This document shows positions 8,651 to 15,105 of a stretch of 24,287 bases of DNA, in pieces. Numbering within the stretch: the first letter of the stretch is position 1; each line of letters starts with the position of its first letter. The stretch is from CAG-1031 sp964391735. Lineage in GTDB: Bacteria > Bacteroidota > Bacteroidia > Bacteroidales > Muribaculaceae. A program made the translations under genes and the position numbers. The notes beneath the pieces are model-generated. The model was given only the letters and a program-made list of their open reading frames with translations, was not told the DNA's origin and made no database searches. The DNA is taken from the NCBI GenBank assembly GCA_964391735.1, contig CAYMNF010000031.1, forward strand, positions 1 to 24,287. The letters are read 5' to 3'.

Positions 8651-8902
8651 TTAGTTAGCGGGAGCCTCAGCAGCGGGAGCAGCCTCAGCGGCGGGAGCCT
8701 CAGCAGCGGGAGCCTCAGCAGCAGCCTGAGCGTCTTTAGCTACATTGTTGGTGTCGGGAACAGCTACCTCCTCAACAACAGCTACCTCTTCAACAACAGC
8801 AGCGGTGTCGTTAGCGGCTGCCTCAGCAGCTTTGTCTTTTGAACCACATGAAACGAAGCTCATACCGGCTACTATAGCAGCAACCAAAACTATCTTCTTC
8901 AT
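8651..8902 (-). CDS. Small Ala/Glu/Pro-rich lipoprotein, hypothetical
   Basis: This 83-residue protein has a clear lipoprotein signal: MKKIVLVAAIVAGMSFVSCG, with the lipidated Cys at about residue 19. The mature part is low-complexity. It has an acidic VVEEVA repeat in the middle and AEAPA/AEAAPA repeats to the end. At DNA level these are tandem repeats (about 8657-8726, unit near 15 bases, and about 8757-8798, unit near 18 bases). It has its own promoter and a strong terminator, so it is a real single-gene unit. Such Ala/Pro/Glu tails often span or pack against the cell wall, but the function here is unknown. Repeat number could vary between strains. Confidence 0.82.
   Translation of the reverse strand: MKKIVLVAAIVAGMSFVSCGSKDKAAEAAANDTAAVVEEVAVVEEVAVPDTNNVAKDAQAAAEAPAAEAPAAEAAPAAEAPAN
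8657..8726. repeat. Short tandem repeats inside the lipoprotein gene
   Basis: The unit GCGGGAGCCTCAGCA recurs imperfectly about four to five times and encodes the AEAPA tail on the minus strand. A second set near 8757-8798 (unit near ACAGCTACCTCCTCAACA) encodes VVEEVA. Both stay in frame because the units are multiples of three. Confidence 0.75.
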
Positions 8903-8946
8903 AATAAATTTAAATTTTTATAAATGTTTTACGTTCTAAATCGCGG

Positions 8947-8975
8947 CAAAATTAAACAAAAAACGGTTGATACAA
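8947..8975 (-). promoter_or_regulatory. Promoter of the small lipoprotein gene
   Basis: On the minus strand TTG (8975-8973) is followed 18 bases later by TAATTTTG (8954-8947), close to the Bacteroidetes consensus. The predicted AT-rich leader to the ATG at 8902 is about 35-40 bases long. Confidence 0.55.
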
Positions 8976-9059
8976 GCATATATGATGTGGAATGGTGTTA
9001 AATAATGTTAAGAGGGCCACGTTTTAACACTTCGCTTGGACCCCTTTTCCCCCATTTAA

Positions 9060-9632
9060 TCACTGATTATCAGCTTTTTGCGTTGCGAATGGAACCCAGG
9101 GCGTTTCGTTAACCCCCTCGGCGCTATTCAGCGCACGTGCCAACACAAACAGGTAGTCACTGAGGCGATTCAGGAAGCCGATAACCTCAGGAACAACATT
9201 CTCCTCAACGGCGGCCAGGGCAATTACATGCCGCTCGGCTCGGCGGCATACCGTCCTTGCAACATGGGCAGTGCAGGCGGCATGGCACCCTGCGGGCAGA
9301 ATGAAACTTTTCAGGGGCGGTAACTCTCCGTCAAGGGCATCTATAGCTTCTTCAAGCTGACGGATGGGGGCGGACGCAACGGGGCGTGACTCGCCGGCGG
9401 TGGCAAGGGCACTCCCCACCTCAAATAGGTGTGACTGAACACGCCGCAGGGTTTCAACCTCTGCGGGCAAGACATCCTCAACCTCGCTTATCAGCAGCCC
9501 GATGTGCGAGTTCAGCTCGTCAACGGTGCCGTAGGCCTCAAGGCGCGGGTGAAATTTCTCAACGCGCACGCCACCTATCAGGGCGGTGGTGCCGGCGTCG
9601 CCGGTGCGCGTGTATATCATGCTCTTTGCCAT
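9060..9632 (-). CDS. Cob(I)alamin adenosyltransferase, PduO type
   Basis: This enzyme transfers the adenosyl group of ATP to cob(I)alamin or cob(I)yrinic acid diamide to make the B12 coenzyme in the cytoplasm. At 190 residues it is full length for the PduO family. Visible motifs are YTRTGDAGTT at 7-16 (ATP loop), RLEAYGTVDELNSHIG at 30-45, KSFILPAGCHAAC at 108-120, the signature CRRAER at 129-134, and LNRLSDYLFVLAR near the C-terminus. It lies divergent from rbfA across a palindromic promoter region. The leader of about 75 bases is too short for a full cobalamin riboswitch. No other B12 genes are nearby. Confidence 0.95.
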   Translation of the reverse strand: MAKSMIYTRTGDAGTTALIGGVRVEKFHPRLEAYGTVDELNSHIGLLISEVEDVLPAEVETLRRVQSHLFEVGSALATAGESRPVASAPIRQLEEAIDALDGELPPLKSFILPAGCHAACTAHVARTVCRRAERHVIALAAVEENVVPEVIGFLNRLSDYLFVLARALNSAEGVNETPWVPFATQKADNQ

Positions 9633-9701
9633 TGTGTTAATCCTTTAATCGGCGGGACGAATATTCATATATAATACGTCCTGGGGCCGCAGAAATTTTA
9701 C

Positions 9702-9719
9702 TACTTTTGGGCAAAAGTA
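9702..9719. promoter_or_regulatory. Palindromic double -7 box between the adenosyltransferase gene and rbfA
   Basis: TACTTTTG-GG-CAAAAGTA is a perfect inverted repeat with 8-base arms. Each arm is a TAnnTTTG promoter box, one facing each way, in the middle of a divergent intergenic region. No good -33 element is visible for either arm, so it could instead be an operator. Confidence 0.45.
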
Positions 9720-9742
9720 ATCATTTTTACTATTAGATGTGT

Positions 9743-9750
9743 TACTTTTG
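9743..9750 (+). promoter_or_regulatory. -7 promoter box of rbfA
   Basis: TACTTTTG matches TAnnTTTG and ends 24 bases before the rbfA ATG, the normal distance for a short leader. It repeats the same octamer as the box at 9702-9709. A clear -33 TTTG is not seen. Confidence 0.5.
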
Positions 9751-9774
9751 TAAACATTAAACCAAAAGAAAAGT

Positions 9775-10185
9775 ATGGAGACTACACGTCAAGCACGCAT
9801 CGCCCGCCTTCTGCAGAAGGAGTTGAGCGAAATATTCCGCAGTCAAACAGCAAAGATGCACGGCACCCTGGTGAGTGTCAGCCAGGTGCGGGTAAGCCCC
9901 GACCTGTCAATCGCGCGGGTATACCTGTCGGTGTTCCCCTCGGGGAAATCGCAGGAGATTTTGGAAAGCCTGAAGCGTAACGCCAAAACAGTGCGCTATG
10001 ACCTTGCCGGCCGCGTTCGTTTCCAGCTGCGAAAGACCCCTGAGCTTAGCTTCTTCCTGGATGACTCGCTGGATTATATTGACAATATCGACCGCCTGCT
10101 TGAGGCCGACCGCAAGGCTCACCCGCAGTCAGCCGCGGAGGCCGATGGCACCGCAGAAACAGATACCCCTGAACCCCAGGCGTGA
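9775..10185 (+). CDS. rbfA: 30S ribosome-binding factor RbfA
   Basis: RbfA binds the immature 30S subunit and helps mature the 5' end of 16S rRNA. The 136-residue protein has the family pattern: ETTRQARIARLLQKELSEIF at the N-terminus, VSVSQVRVSPDLSIARVYLS (the KH-like beta strand and helix), LRKTPELSFFLDDSLDY, then a poorly conserved acidic tail (about 115-136). The stop codon overlaps the GTG start of the downstream permease by four bases (GTGA), implying translational coupling. The pair rbfA plus FtsX-like permease is commonly seen together in Bacteroidetes. Confidence 0.96.
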   Translation: METTRQARIARLLQKELSEIFRSQTAKMHGTLVSVSQVRVSPDLSIARVYLSVFPSGKSQEILESLKRNAKTVRYDLAGRVRFQLRKTPELSFFLDDSLDYIDNIDRLLEADRKAHPQSAAEADGTAETDTPEPQA

Positions 10186-11381
10186 GGCTGCAGCATAAGA
10201 TTGCCCTGCGATACCTTGTGTCGCGCAAAAGCCACTCAGCTGTCAACATCATCTCGGCAGTGGCTCTGGCGGGCGTTGCCGTGGCGGCAGCGGCCATGGT
10301 GTGCGTGTTGTCGGTGTTCAACGGTTTCAGCGACCTTGCCGACACCTCAGCGGGACGCTTTATTCCTGACTATAAGATTATCCCCTCCTCGGGCAAGACG
10401 TTGGCGGGGGACTCCCTGGCACGCCAACTGTTGAAGCAACCGGGGGTGGTGGCGGCAGTGCCGGTTCTGCAAGAGACGGCTCTGGCGGTGACCACGGCAG
10501 CGCAGCATGGTGTTGACCTGATGGGCGTAGGTCCCGGATGGAAGCAAAACGGCATAATCGACGGCGAGTTTTCTGCTGATGATTTTAATAGCGGCAGGCC
10601 CGTGGCCGTGCTGCACGCGGCCTTGGCAATGGCTTTTCAGCAAACCCCGGCCGAGAGTGTCCCCATTGAGGTGTACCTGCCCAAACGCGTGGGACGCATC
10701 AACCCGGCCAATCCCGCAACGGGGTTTCGCAGTGACTCCCTGCATACCACCGGGGTTTTCCAAATGGACTATGCCGACGAGACGGCATCATCCACCATGG
10801 TCATCCCCATCAGCCGGCTGCGTCAGCTCCTTGACTACGAGAACGGCGAGGCATCATATATCGCAGTGACGGCAAACCGCCCCCCGACACCCCCAACGGG
10901 GACGGTGATGCTTGACCGGCGCCAACAGAATGCCGCATCTGCACGCATTATTAACATTGAAAAGTGGATTACTTTTCTGATGTTAGCGTTCATCATGCTC
11001 ATTGCCTCCTTCAACATTATCTCCTCCCTGACAATGATGATTATTGAGAAGGGTGAGTCAATCAGCGTTTTACGCTCGTTGGGTATGCCCCCCTCGGGTG
11101 TGCGGGGCATCTTTGTCACCGAGGGCTGGTTGGTGAACGCCACCGGGGGCCTGATAGGAGTTGTGGCAGGGATTGCCCTGGTTTTGGCTCAACAATGGGG
11201 CGGGTTTATAAAATTAGGCGGTGACCATGACATGATGCTGGTAACCGCCTACCCTGTACACCTCTACTGGAGTGACATCCCTGCTGTGTTAGGGGCCGTG
11301 GCCCTCACGGGCCTTATTTGCGCCGGGGGGACGGCCATGAGGCGCGCCCCTTTTACCGGCATCACCACCTCCGGGGCCTGA
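10182..11381 (+). CDS. FtsX/LolC-like ABC transporter permease
   Basis: This 399-residue inner-membrane permease has one N-terminal TM helix (about 18-45), a large periplasmic domain (about 50-260) and three C-terminal TM helices (about 265-295, 320-345 and 365-385). This is the MacB/FtsX/LolC-E topology. The N-terminus LQHKIALRYLVSRKSHSAVN and the segment MMIIEKGESISVLRSLGMPP, which contacts the ATPase, are typical of the LolC/E branch that extracts lipoproteins. No ATPase gene is adjacent, so the partner is encoded elsewhere. The GTG start is fixed by the 4-base overlap with rbfA. The last 20 bases overlap the end of a convergent unknown gene. Confidence 0.92.
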   Translation: MRLQHKIALRYLVSRKSHSAVNIISAVALAGVAVAAAAMVCVLSVFNGFSDLADTSAGRFIPDYKIIPSSGKTLAGDSLARQLLKQPGVVAAVPVLQETALAVTTAAQHGVDLMGVGPGWKQNGIIDGEFSADDFNSGRPVAVLHAALAMAFQQTPAESVPIEVYLPKRVGRINPANPATGFRSDSLHTTGVFQMDYADETASSTMVIPISRLRQLLDYENGEASYIAVTANRPPTPPTGTVMLDRRQQNAASARIINIEKWITFLMLAFIMLIASFNIISSLTMMIIEKGESISVLRSLGMPPSGVRGIFVTEGWLVNATGGLIGVVAGIALVLAQQWGGFIKLGGDHDMMLVTAYPVHLYWSDIPAVLGAVALTGLICAGGTAMRRAPFTGITTSGA

Positions 11382-11784
11382 CCGTGCTACACTCGTTTTT
11401 ACGAAGCAGCGCCCGAATGGCGGTCATGGCGTCGCCGCGCAAGGTGCCCAGGGTGTAACACTCTTTGGTGTTCCCCTCGCTGATATAGCGTAGCACGCCG
11501 TATGCCACGGCACGCTCAAAAAGCGCCAACAGCCTCAACATCATGGTGTTTGAGAGAGTCCCGTCGGCCCGCACTGTGTAGGTGAGCGTCTCGGCATCAA
11601 AACCCGCGATCCACGGGAACAGACCGCCGCCAAGCATCTCGGCCTCGTCACGCACAAGCACCTCAAGCCCCTTGCGCGAGGTTGTCCCCAACACGCCGTT
11701 CTCACATCCCGTCTGCCGGCGCAGGGCACTCCACGCCAACACAGACTCTATCACACTCTCCCGATTTAACTTTACTTCAAACAT
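11362..11784 (-). CDS. Hypothetical protein, second gene of an unknown pair
   Basis: I do not recognise this 140-residue protein. It begins MFEVKLNRESVIESVLAWSA, has no signal peptide or TM helix, and shows a mixed alpha/beta character. A central FPWIAGFDAETLTYTVRADG is followed by a helical, Leu/Ala-rich part and a basic end. It starts 8 bases after the stop of the upstream minus-strand gene, so the two form an operon. Its 3' end overlaps the permease gene by 20 bases in convergent orientation. The style recalls small proteins of Bacteroidales phage-like elements, but this is a weak impression and not evidence of function. Confidence 0.72.
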   Translation of the reverse strand: MFEVKLNRESVIESVLAWSALRRQTGCENGVLGTTSRKGLEVLVRDEAEMLGGGLFPWIAGFDAETLTYTVRADGTLSNTMMLRLLALFERAVAYGVLRYISEGNTKECYTLGTLRGDAMTAIRALLRKNECSTVRPRRW

Positions 11785-11792
11785 GGCAATCG

Positions 11793-12257
11793 TTATTTTT
11801 CATTTAATGCTTTTGTGGTAAGGCTAACAAGGCGCTCAAGTTTTTGCTGAGAGGTCTCCTGGCGCGGCGCCCCCGGCAGATAAAACCCGATACAGTCCAT
11901 AAAAATGGCCAGTGCACGCGCCGGGGTGATAAAGAAACATGATGCGCTCTCGTCAATCAGCACGCGCGCCACAGCCCCCGTCAGGCTAAGGTTGGGATAC
12001 TTCTCCATCCGCGCTCCCACCTTGGCGTTTATCTCAGCCCACATGCGCCCGCGTATCCCGTTGCTCAGTACACGACGCCCTGAACGAATCTCGCGAATGC
12101 GCTTAACGGCGGTAACATATTCAACATAATAGGCCGGTGCGGGGCCCTCGGCCACTTGCTTTATCAGCTCCCGCAGCTCGGGGTTTGGGTGCCGTACAGC
12201 CTCTCGCCTCAGGCGGTTCATAAAATCTATATTTCGAATTTGTTTCTTAAAAAGCAT
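11793..12257 (-). CDS. Hypothetical basic protein, first gene of an unknown pair
   Basis: I do not recognise this 154-residue protein. It is rich in Arg and Lys and predicted mostly helical. Notable segments are REAVRHPNPELRELIKQVAE, AYYVEYVTAVKRIREIRSGR, GRMWAEINAKV and SASCFFITPARALAIF. There is no signal peptide or TM helix. The ATG at 12257 is preceded by a TATATTTG promoter box; Met13 is an alternative start. It is followed 8 bases later by the second gene of the pair. Charge and helix content would suit a nucleic-acid-binding or small regulatory protein, but nothing identifies it. Confidence 0.75.
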   Translation of the reverse strand: MLFKKQIRNIDFMNRLRREAVRHPNPELRELIKQVAEGPAPAYYVEYVTAVKRIREIRSGRRVLSNGIRGRMWAEINAKVGARMEKYPNLSLTGAVARVLIDESASCFFITPARALAIFMDCIGFYLPGAPRQETSQQKLERLVSLTTKALNEK

Positions 12258-12295
12258 GGTAAATTAACATCATTATTGTGGTATTTTCACCATGG

Positions 12296-12303
12296 CAAAT
12301 ATA
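12296..12303 (-). promoter_or_regulatory. -7 box upstream of the hypothetical pair
   Basis: The minus strand reads TATATTTG, matching TAnnTTTG, and ends 38 bases before the ATG at 12257. No -33 TTTG is found at the expected distance. Confidence 0.4.
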
Positions 12304-12419
12304 CAATCCCTAATAGCCCATTTCCTTGCCCAACAGCGTTAATTTTTGTTAAACACACACCCGCCCCCTCGAGTAGCGACCACCCTACCCGGCCCAATCG
12401 CATACATAAACAGCACCCC

Positions 12420-12452
12420 AACTATTCCAATCTTGCAAACATTGGAATAGTT
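12420..12452. repeat. Perfect 12-bp inverted repeat (hairpin)
   Basis: AACTATTCCAAT and ATTGGAATAGTT are perfect inverses around the loop CTTGCAAAC. No T-run follows on either strand, so it is not a classical terminator. Its right arm overlaps one side of a competing long-range pairing (12449-12456 with 12516-12523). Confidence 0.8.
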
Positions 12453-12717
12453 TAGCATGCCGCAATTTGAAAAGAGTAAGTTTGGGAAATGGCCTTGAAC
12501 GAATACCAAGATGGGGCTAAACTGTTTCTACACAATCACCCACAACCCAAGGTATAGAATGACAACACTTTAGAAGCCAATGGCACATACCCGTGCGTAG
12601 ATAGTATGTTCGCGGTAAACCAATAGCGAGGTAAATCGCTGGGTATGCGCTCATTACACAAAGCAGTCGAAGGCCGAAATAGACCGCATATTTAGCTTCG
12701 TGAGGGGCAGCAAGTGA

Positions 12718-12753
12718 GCGGGGCTGTGTCGCCCGTTAACGACACAGCCCCGC
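12718..12753 (-). terminator. Strong hairpin after the Asp-box protein gene
   Basis: GCGGGGCTGTGTCG pairs perfectly with CGACACAGCCCCGC (14 base pairs) around an 8-base loop. It lies 25 bases beyond the minus-strand stop codon at 12778. There is no T-run on either side, so it may work as a 3'-end stabiliser or a weak terminator. Confidence 0.55.
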
Positions 12754-12777
12754 CTTATACGTTGTTGTGGTTACGTA

Positions 12778-14067
12778 TTATTCGCTGATGAACTTGGTGG
12801 CCTTAACGCCGTTGTTGGTGGTCTCCTTCTTGATGAGGATAGAACCACTGGTCGGGTTAACAACCTTGCGGCCGCTCAGGTCAAAGTACTCAACTGATTT
12901 AACCTCGTCGTTCTCAATTGCGTCGATACCAACCTGTGTGCGGGGAATCTCAGCCAGCGGGAAGCGGTATACACCACCGCGCGGATCACTGTCGGGAACA
13001 AAAACTGAAATGTAAAGGTATGTGTCATCCTTGGTGGCACCATCAGGGTACGTGGGATTGAGAATGTCGCAGGGGAAGCCCTCTGAGAAATCAGCCCAGG
13101 TAGCACCCATGTCTGTTGAGCTGAACACACCATAGTTCTGGGTGCAAGCAATAACATAGGACACGTTGTCGATAGGTGAACGATAGGTGGCAATGGCAGA
13201 AACGTAGTTTGACTTCAAGGGCACCATAGCCTCCTCAAACTTATCCCAAACTTGCGGGCGGCCTGCAACGCCTTCCCACTCATAACCGTCCTTGCTGGTT
13301 ACCATGAACGGGGTTTCATAGTCATCATTGGCAATACCGCGGCCACCAATCATAACATCATCAAGAACGGCAACCTGGGTAAGGAAGTTTGACTTGTTAT
13401 ACAAGGGCATCCAAACCACAACGGTAGTGTTCTCATCAAACTCCTCGATGATAAGTTCGAAAACCGTATATGCGCCGAAGGCATAGACTTTATCGTTATA
13501 CTCTAACAAAGTATAGATATAGGGGATACCGCCGGCACCCAGAGACAAGCCCATGGGGTCAACAACTGTCCAGGTCTCGCCAAAGTTTTCAGAAACGAAA
13601 ACGCCAAGGTTCATGTTGGCAACATAGATTTTGCCATCAAAGCCAACGCCTGAGAAAGCGTATGTATTATCGGGCTGAGTGCCGACCATCACAAAACCGG
13701 TCTTTACCAACTCGTCGGCAGCGTCGAGATAGTCAAACAACTCCCAGGTGCGACCCCAGTCCTCGCTGCGGGCAACCATACACCCGGTACCCAGGGCATA
13801 CACATAGTCCTCATACTCAAAGAAGCCGGCAAAGTGCAAATCCTCGATATCGCATTTTGTCCAATTATCGCCATGGTCCTCTGAGTACCAGATACCGCCA
13901 CTGAGGTCTTGCATCTGATCGCTGCTCAGCAGCGTACCGTGTGAGGTGGCGAAGACCTGGTAGCATTCTTGCATCTGCTGAACCTGCTCCCATTTTGCCC
14001 CGTCGGCTTTGGCCGTAAAAGCAGATGCCAAAAGGGCAACAATAGCAAAGAAATAGAATTTTTTCAT
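12778..14067 (-). CDS. Secreted Asp-box (BNR/sialidase-like) repeat protein with putative T9SS sorting tail
   Basis: This 429-residue protein begins with a signal peptide (MKKFYFFAIVALLASAFTAKA, cleavage near residue 21). It has at least three clean Asp-boxes: SEDHGDNW (62-69), SEDWGRTW (101-108) and SENFGETW (159-166). Two weaker ones follow (SKDGYEW near 260, STDMGATW near 320). This indicates a beta-propeller like VPS10, sialidase or photosystem-stability folds. The sialidase Arg triad and FRIP motif are not evident, so enzymatic activity is doubtful. The C-terminus (about 380-429) has GIDAIE, VEYFDLSGRKVVNP and SILIKKETTNNGVK. It resembles the short Por/T9SS type A sorting domain of Bacteroidales exoproteins. 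It probably stands alone with its own promoter. Composition is less GC-rich than in the neighbouring core genes. Confidence 0.85.
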   Translation of the reverse strand: MKKFYFFAIVALLASAFTAKADGAKWEQVQQMQECYQVFATSHGTLLSSDQMQDLSGGIWYSEDHGDNWTKCDIEDLHFAGFFEYEDYVYALGTGCMVARSEDWGRTWELFDYLDAADELVKTGFVMVGTQPDNTYAFSGVGFDGKIYVANMNLGVFVSENFGETWTVVDPMGLSLGAGGIPYIYTLLEYNDKVYAFGAYTVFELIIEEFDENTTVVVWMPLYNKSNFLTQVAVLDDVMIGGRGIANDDYETPFMVTSKDGYEWEGVAGRPQVWDKFEEAMVPLKSNYVSAIATYRSPIDNVSYVIACTQNYGVFSSTDMGATWADFSEGFPCDILNPTYPDGATKDDTYLYISVFVPDSDPRGGVYRFPLAEIPRTQVGIDAIENDEVKSVEYFDLSGRKVVNPTSGSILIKKETTNNGVKATKFISE

Positions 14068-14196
14068 ATAAATGATATTAGAGTAATAAGTAAATCATTC
14101 CTTCCCACGCCCTTGAATCGACAAACAAGCCTGTATGTATCAGACACATAAGCGCCACAACATACGCCACTTTCTCAACTCGGGGGCATGCCCGGA

Positions 14197-14228
14197 CAAA
14201 GATACTGTATTTTTTTGAAACAAAGCAA
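14197..14228 (-). promoter_or_regulatory. Candidate promoter of the Asp-box protein gene
   Basis: On the minus strand a TTG (14228-14226) lies 21 bases before TATCTTTG (14204-14197), fitting the Bacteroidetes pattern. The leader to the ATG at 14067 would be about 120 bases, long enough for post-transcriptional control. Confidence 0.45.
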
Positions 14229-14294
14229 CTTTCCAACAAAAAACCGATTTCCCGATCAAACGCATCCCATCTCCCCCATCCTACTAAAAAAAAT

Positions 14295-15020
14295 TCACCA
14301 ACCACATGAAAGCCGGGTAAAGAGATTTGAATGTAACGACGCAACCTTTTCATAGCTCAGGAACCGTACCCGGTCCTTGATAGGGGAATAAATGGAATAA
14401 CCCAGCTTATCAAAAAACTCGTTCTCACGGTGCTTGTCAGCTACTATGAAAAATGAAGAAAAGAAATCCTGTAACTCATAGAATTTCAATAGGGAACTTT
14501 TTATGTCAGTCGTATGCTCCACCTCATAAAAATGTGTGGGCATTTGCCTTGCGTTAAACCAAATGACATCCACTGTTCTTGCCTTGCGCAACAAATGCTC
14601 ATAAGTAAAACTCGGGAGCACTGTCATGTTTGAAACCTCTCCAAGCTCCTTCTCAAGGAAACGTCGATGCTTATCCTGGGCGGGTACAAAGGTGGTGCAC
14701 CCCTGTAGTTTCCCAATTTCAACTAAGAGGCCCTGATAGTAAGCATGACTAAACTGCTCAACACTTTTGGGATTATCCGGTTGCAAGTTAAGATTTTCAA
14801 GGACACGTTCCTTAACCTCCGTCAAAGCCCAAAGTCCCGGCTTAATTTTGAAAATATGAACACTATTCTGCACAATGCGTCTTACAGATGCCTCAGGTGT
14901 TTTAGTCCTCCATCCGTTGAAGTCTAACACCTCGTTGAGGCGGCGCAGTGTGGCATATCCTCCCTGAGCTCTCAGGGCAGTGATTACTTGTGCCTCTTGA
15001 GTCATGCTGTTTTTTGACAT
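14295..15020 (-). CDS. Winged-helix (HARE-HTH-like) plus PD-(D/E)xK-like protein, putative orphan restriction-type nuclease
   Basis: This 241-residue protein has two parts. The N-terminal part (about 6-68) is a winged-helix-like domain with GWRTKTPEASVRRIVQ and IFKIKPGLWALTE. It resembles HARE-HTH domains that feed DNA-acting enzymes. The C-terminal part (about 90-215) fits a restriction-endonuclease-like fold: YYQGLLVEIGKLQGCTTFVP (Glu101), then TVDVIWF (Asp151), FYEVEHTTDIKSSL (Glu166, Glu168) and FFIVADKHR. The pattern DVIW...FEVE.TT.I is seen in PD-(D/E)xK families, here with ExE in place of ExK. There is no methylase or specificity gene next to it. The gene is AT-richer than the flanking core genes, which suggests acquisition. 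It diverges from namZ across 85 bases. Nuclease activity is inference. Confidence 0.7.
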   Translation of the reverse strand: MSKNSMTQEAQVITALRAQGGYATLRRLNEVLDFNGWRTKTPEASVRRIVQNSVHIFKIKPGLWALTEVKERVLENLNLQPDNPKSVEQFSHAYYQGLLVEIGKLQGCTTFVPAQDKHRRFLEKELGEVSNMTVLPSFTYEHLLRKARTVDVIWFNARQMPTHFYEVEHTTDIKSSLLKFYELQDFFSSFFIVADKHRENEFFDKLGYSIYSPIKDRVRFLSYEKVASLHSNLFTRLSCGW

Positions 15021-15059
15021 TATTTCCTTGACAAATAACTATATAATGAAGTTTCACAA

Positions 15060-15067
15060 CAAAGATA
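15060..15067 (-). promoter_or_regulatory. -7 box of the nuclease-like gene
   Basis: TATCTTTG on the minus strand matches TAnnTTTG and lies about 40 bases before the ATG at 15020. The same octamer is used by the candidate promoter at 14204-14197. No clear -33 is seen. Confidence 0.4.
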
Positions 15068-15092
15068 CATAAAAAAGCACTATTTTTTTATG

Positions 15093-15100
15093 TACCTTTG
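15093..15100 (+). promoter_or_regulatory. -7 box immediately upstream of namZ
   Basis: TACCTTTG matches TAnnTTTG and ends only 5 bases before the namZ ATG at 15106. The transcript would be leaderless or nearly so. There is no TTG at the -33 position. Confidence 0.45.
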
Positions 15101-15105
15101 CGGAT

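Larger units (their letters stand above)
12258..12777. other. 520-base noncoding, hairpin-rich region
   Basis: No convincing gene lies here. Next to the flanking minus-strand gene there is a TATATTTG box on the minus strand (12303-12296) with no good -33. A perfect 12-base-pair hairpin lies at 12420-12452. AGTTTAGC (12449-12456) can also pair with GCTAAACT (12516-12523). Further on, CATACCC/GGGTATG and AGCGA/TCGCT pairings occur around 12588-12648, and a 14-base-pair hairpin closes the region at 12718-12753. Reading frames are short and interrupted. It may be a structured RNA or a decayed element. Confidence 0.5.

Noticed and set aside
8657..8726. CRISPR-like repetition
   Set aside because: The units are short, contiguous and without spacers, and they encode an in-frame peptide repeat.
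9633..9774. Cobalamin riboswitch upstream of the adenosyltransferase gene
   Set aside because: The whole divergent gap is 142 bases, too short for a full cobalamin riboswitch on the minus strand, and I saw no B12-box-like sequence.
10182..11784. Frameshift or mis-assembly at the overlapping 3' ends of the permease and the unknown gene
   Set aside because: The permease has a complete C-terminal TM helix and the unknown gene has an undisturbed frame; a 20-base convergent overlap is simple and needs no error.
12420..12755. tmRNA, RNase P RNA, SRP RNA or 6S RNA
   Set aside because: None of the hallmark conserved segments of these RNAs could be found on either strand.
14078..14353. 91-codon minus-strand frame between the Asp-box gene and the nuclease-like gene
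   Set aside because: It overlaps the end of the nuclease-like gene out of frame, has no family features, and runs into an AT-rich leader with the probable promoter of the next gene.
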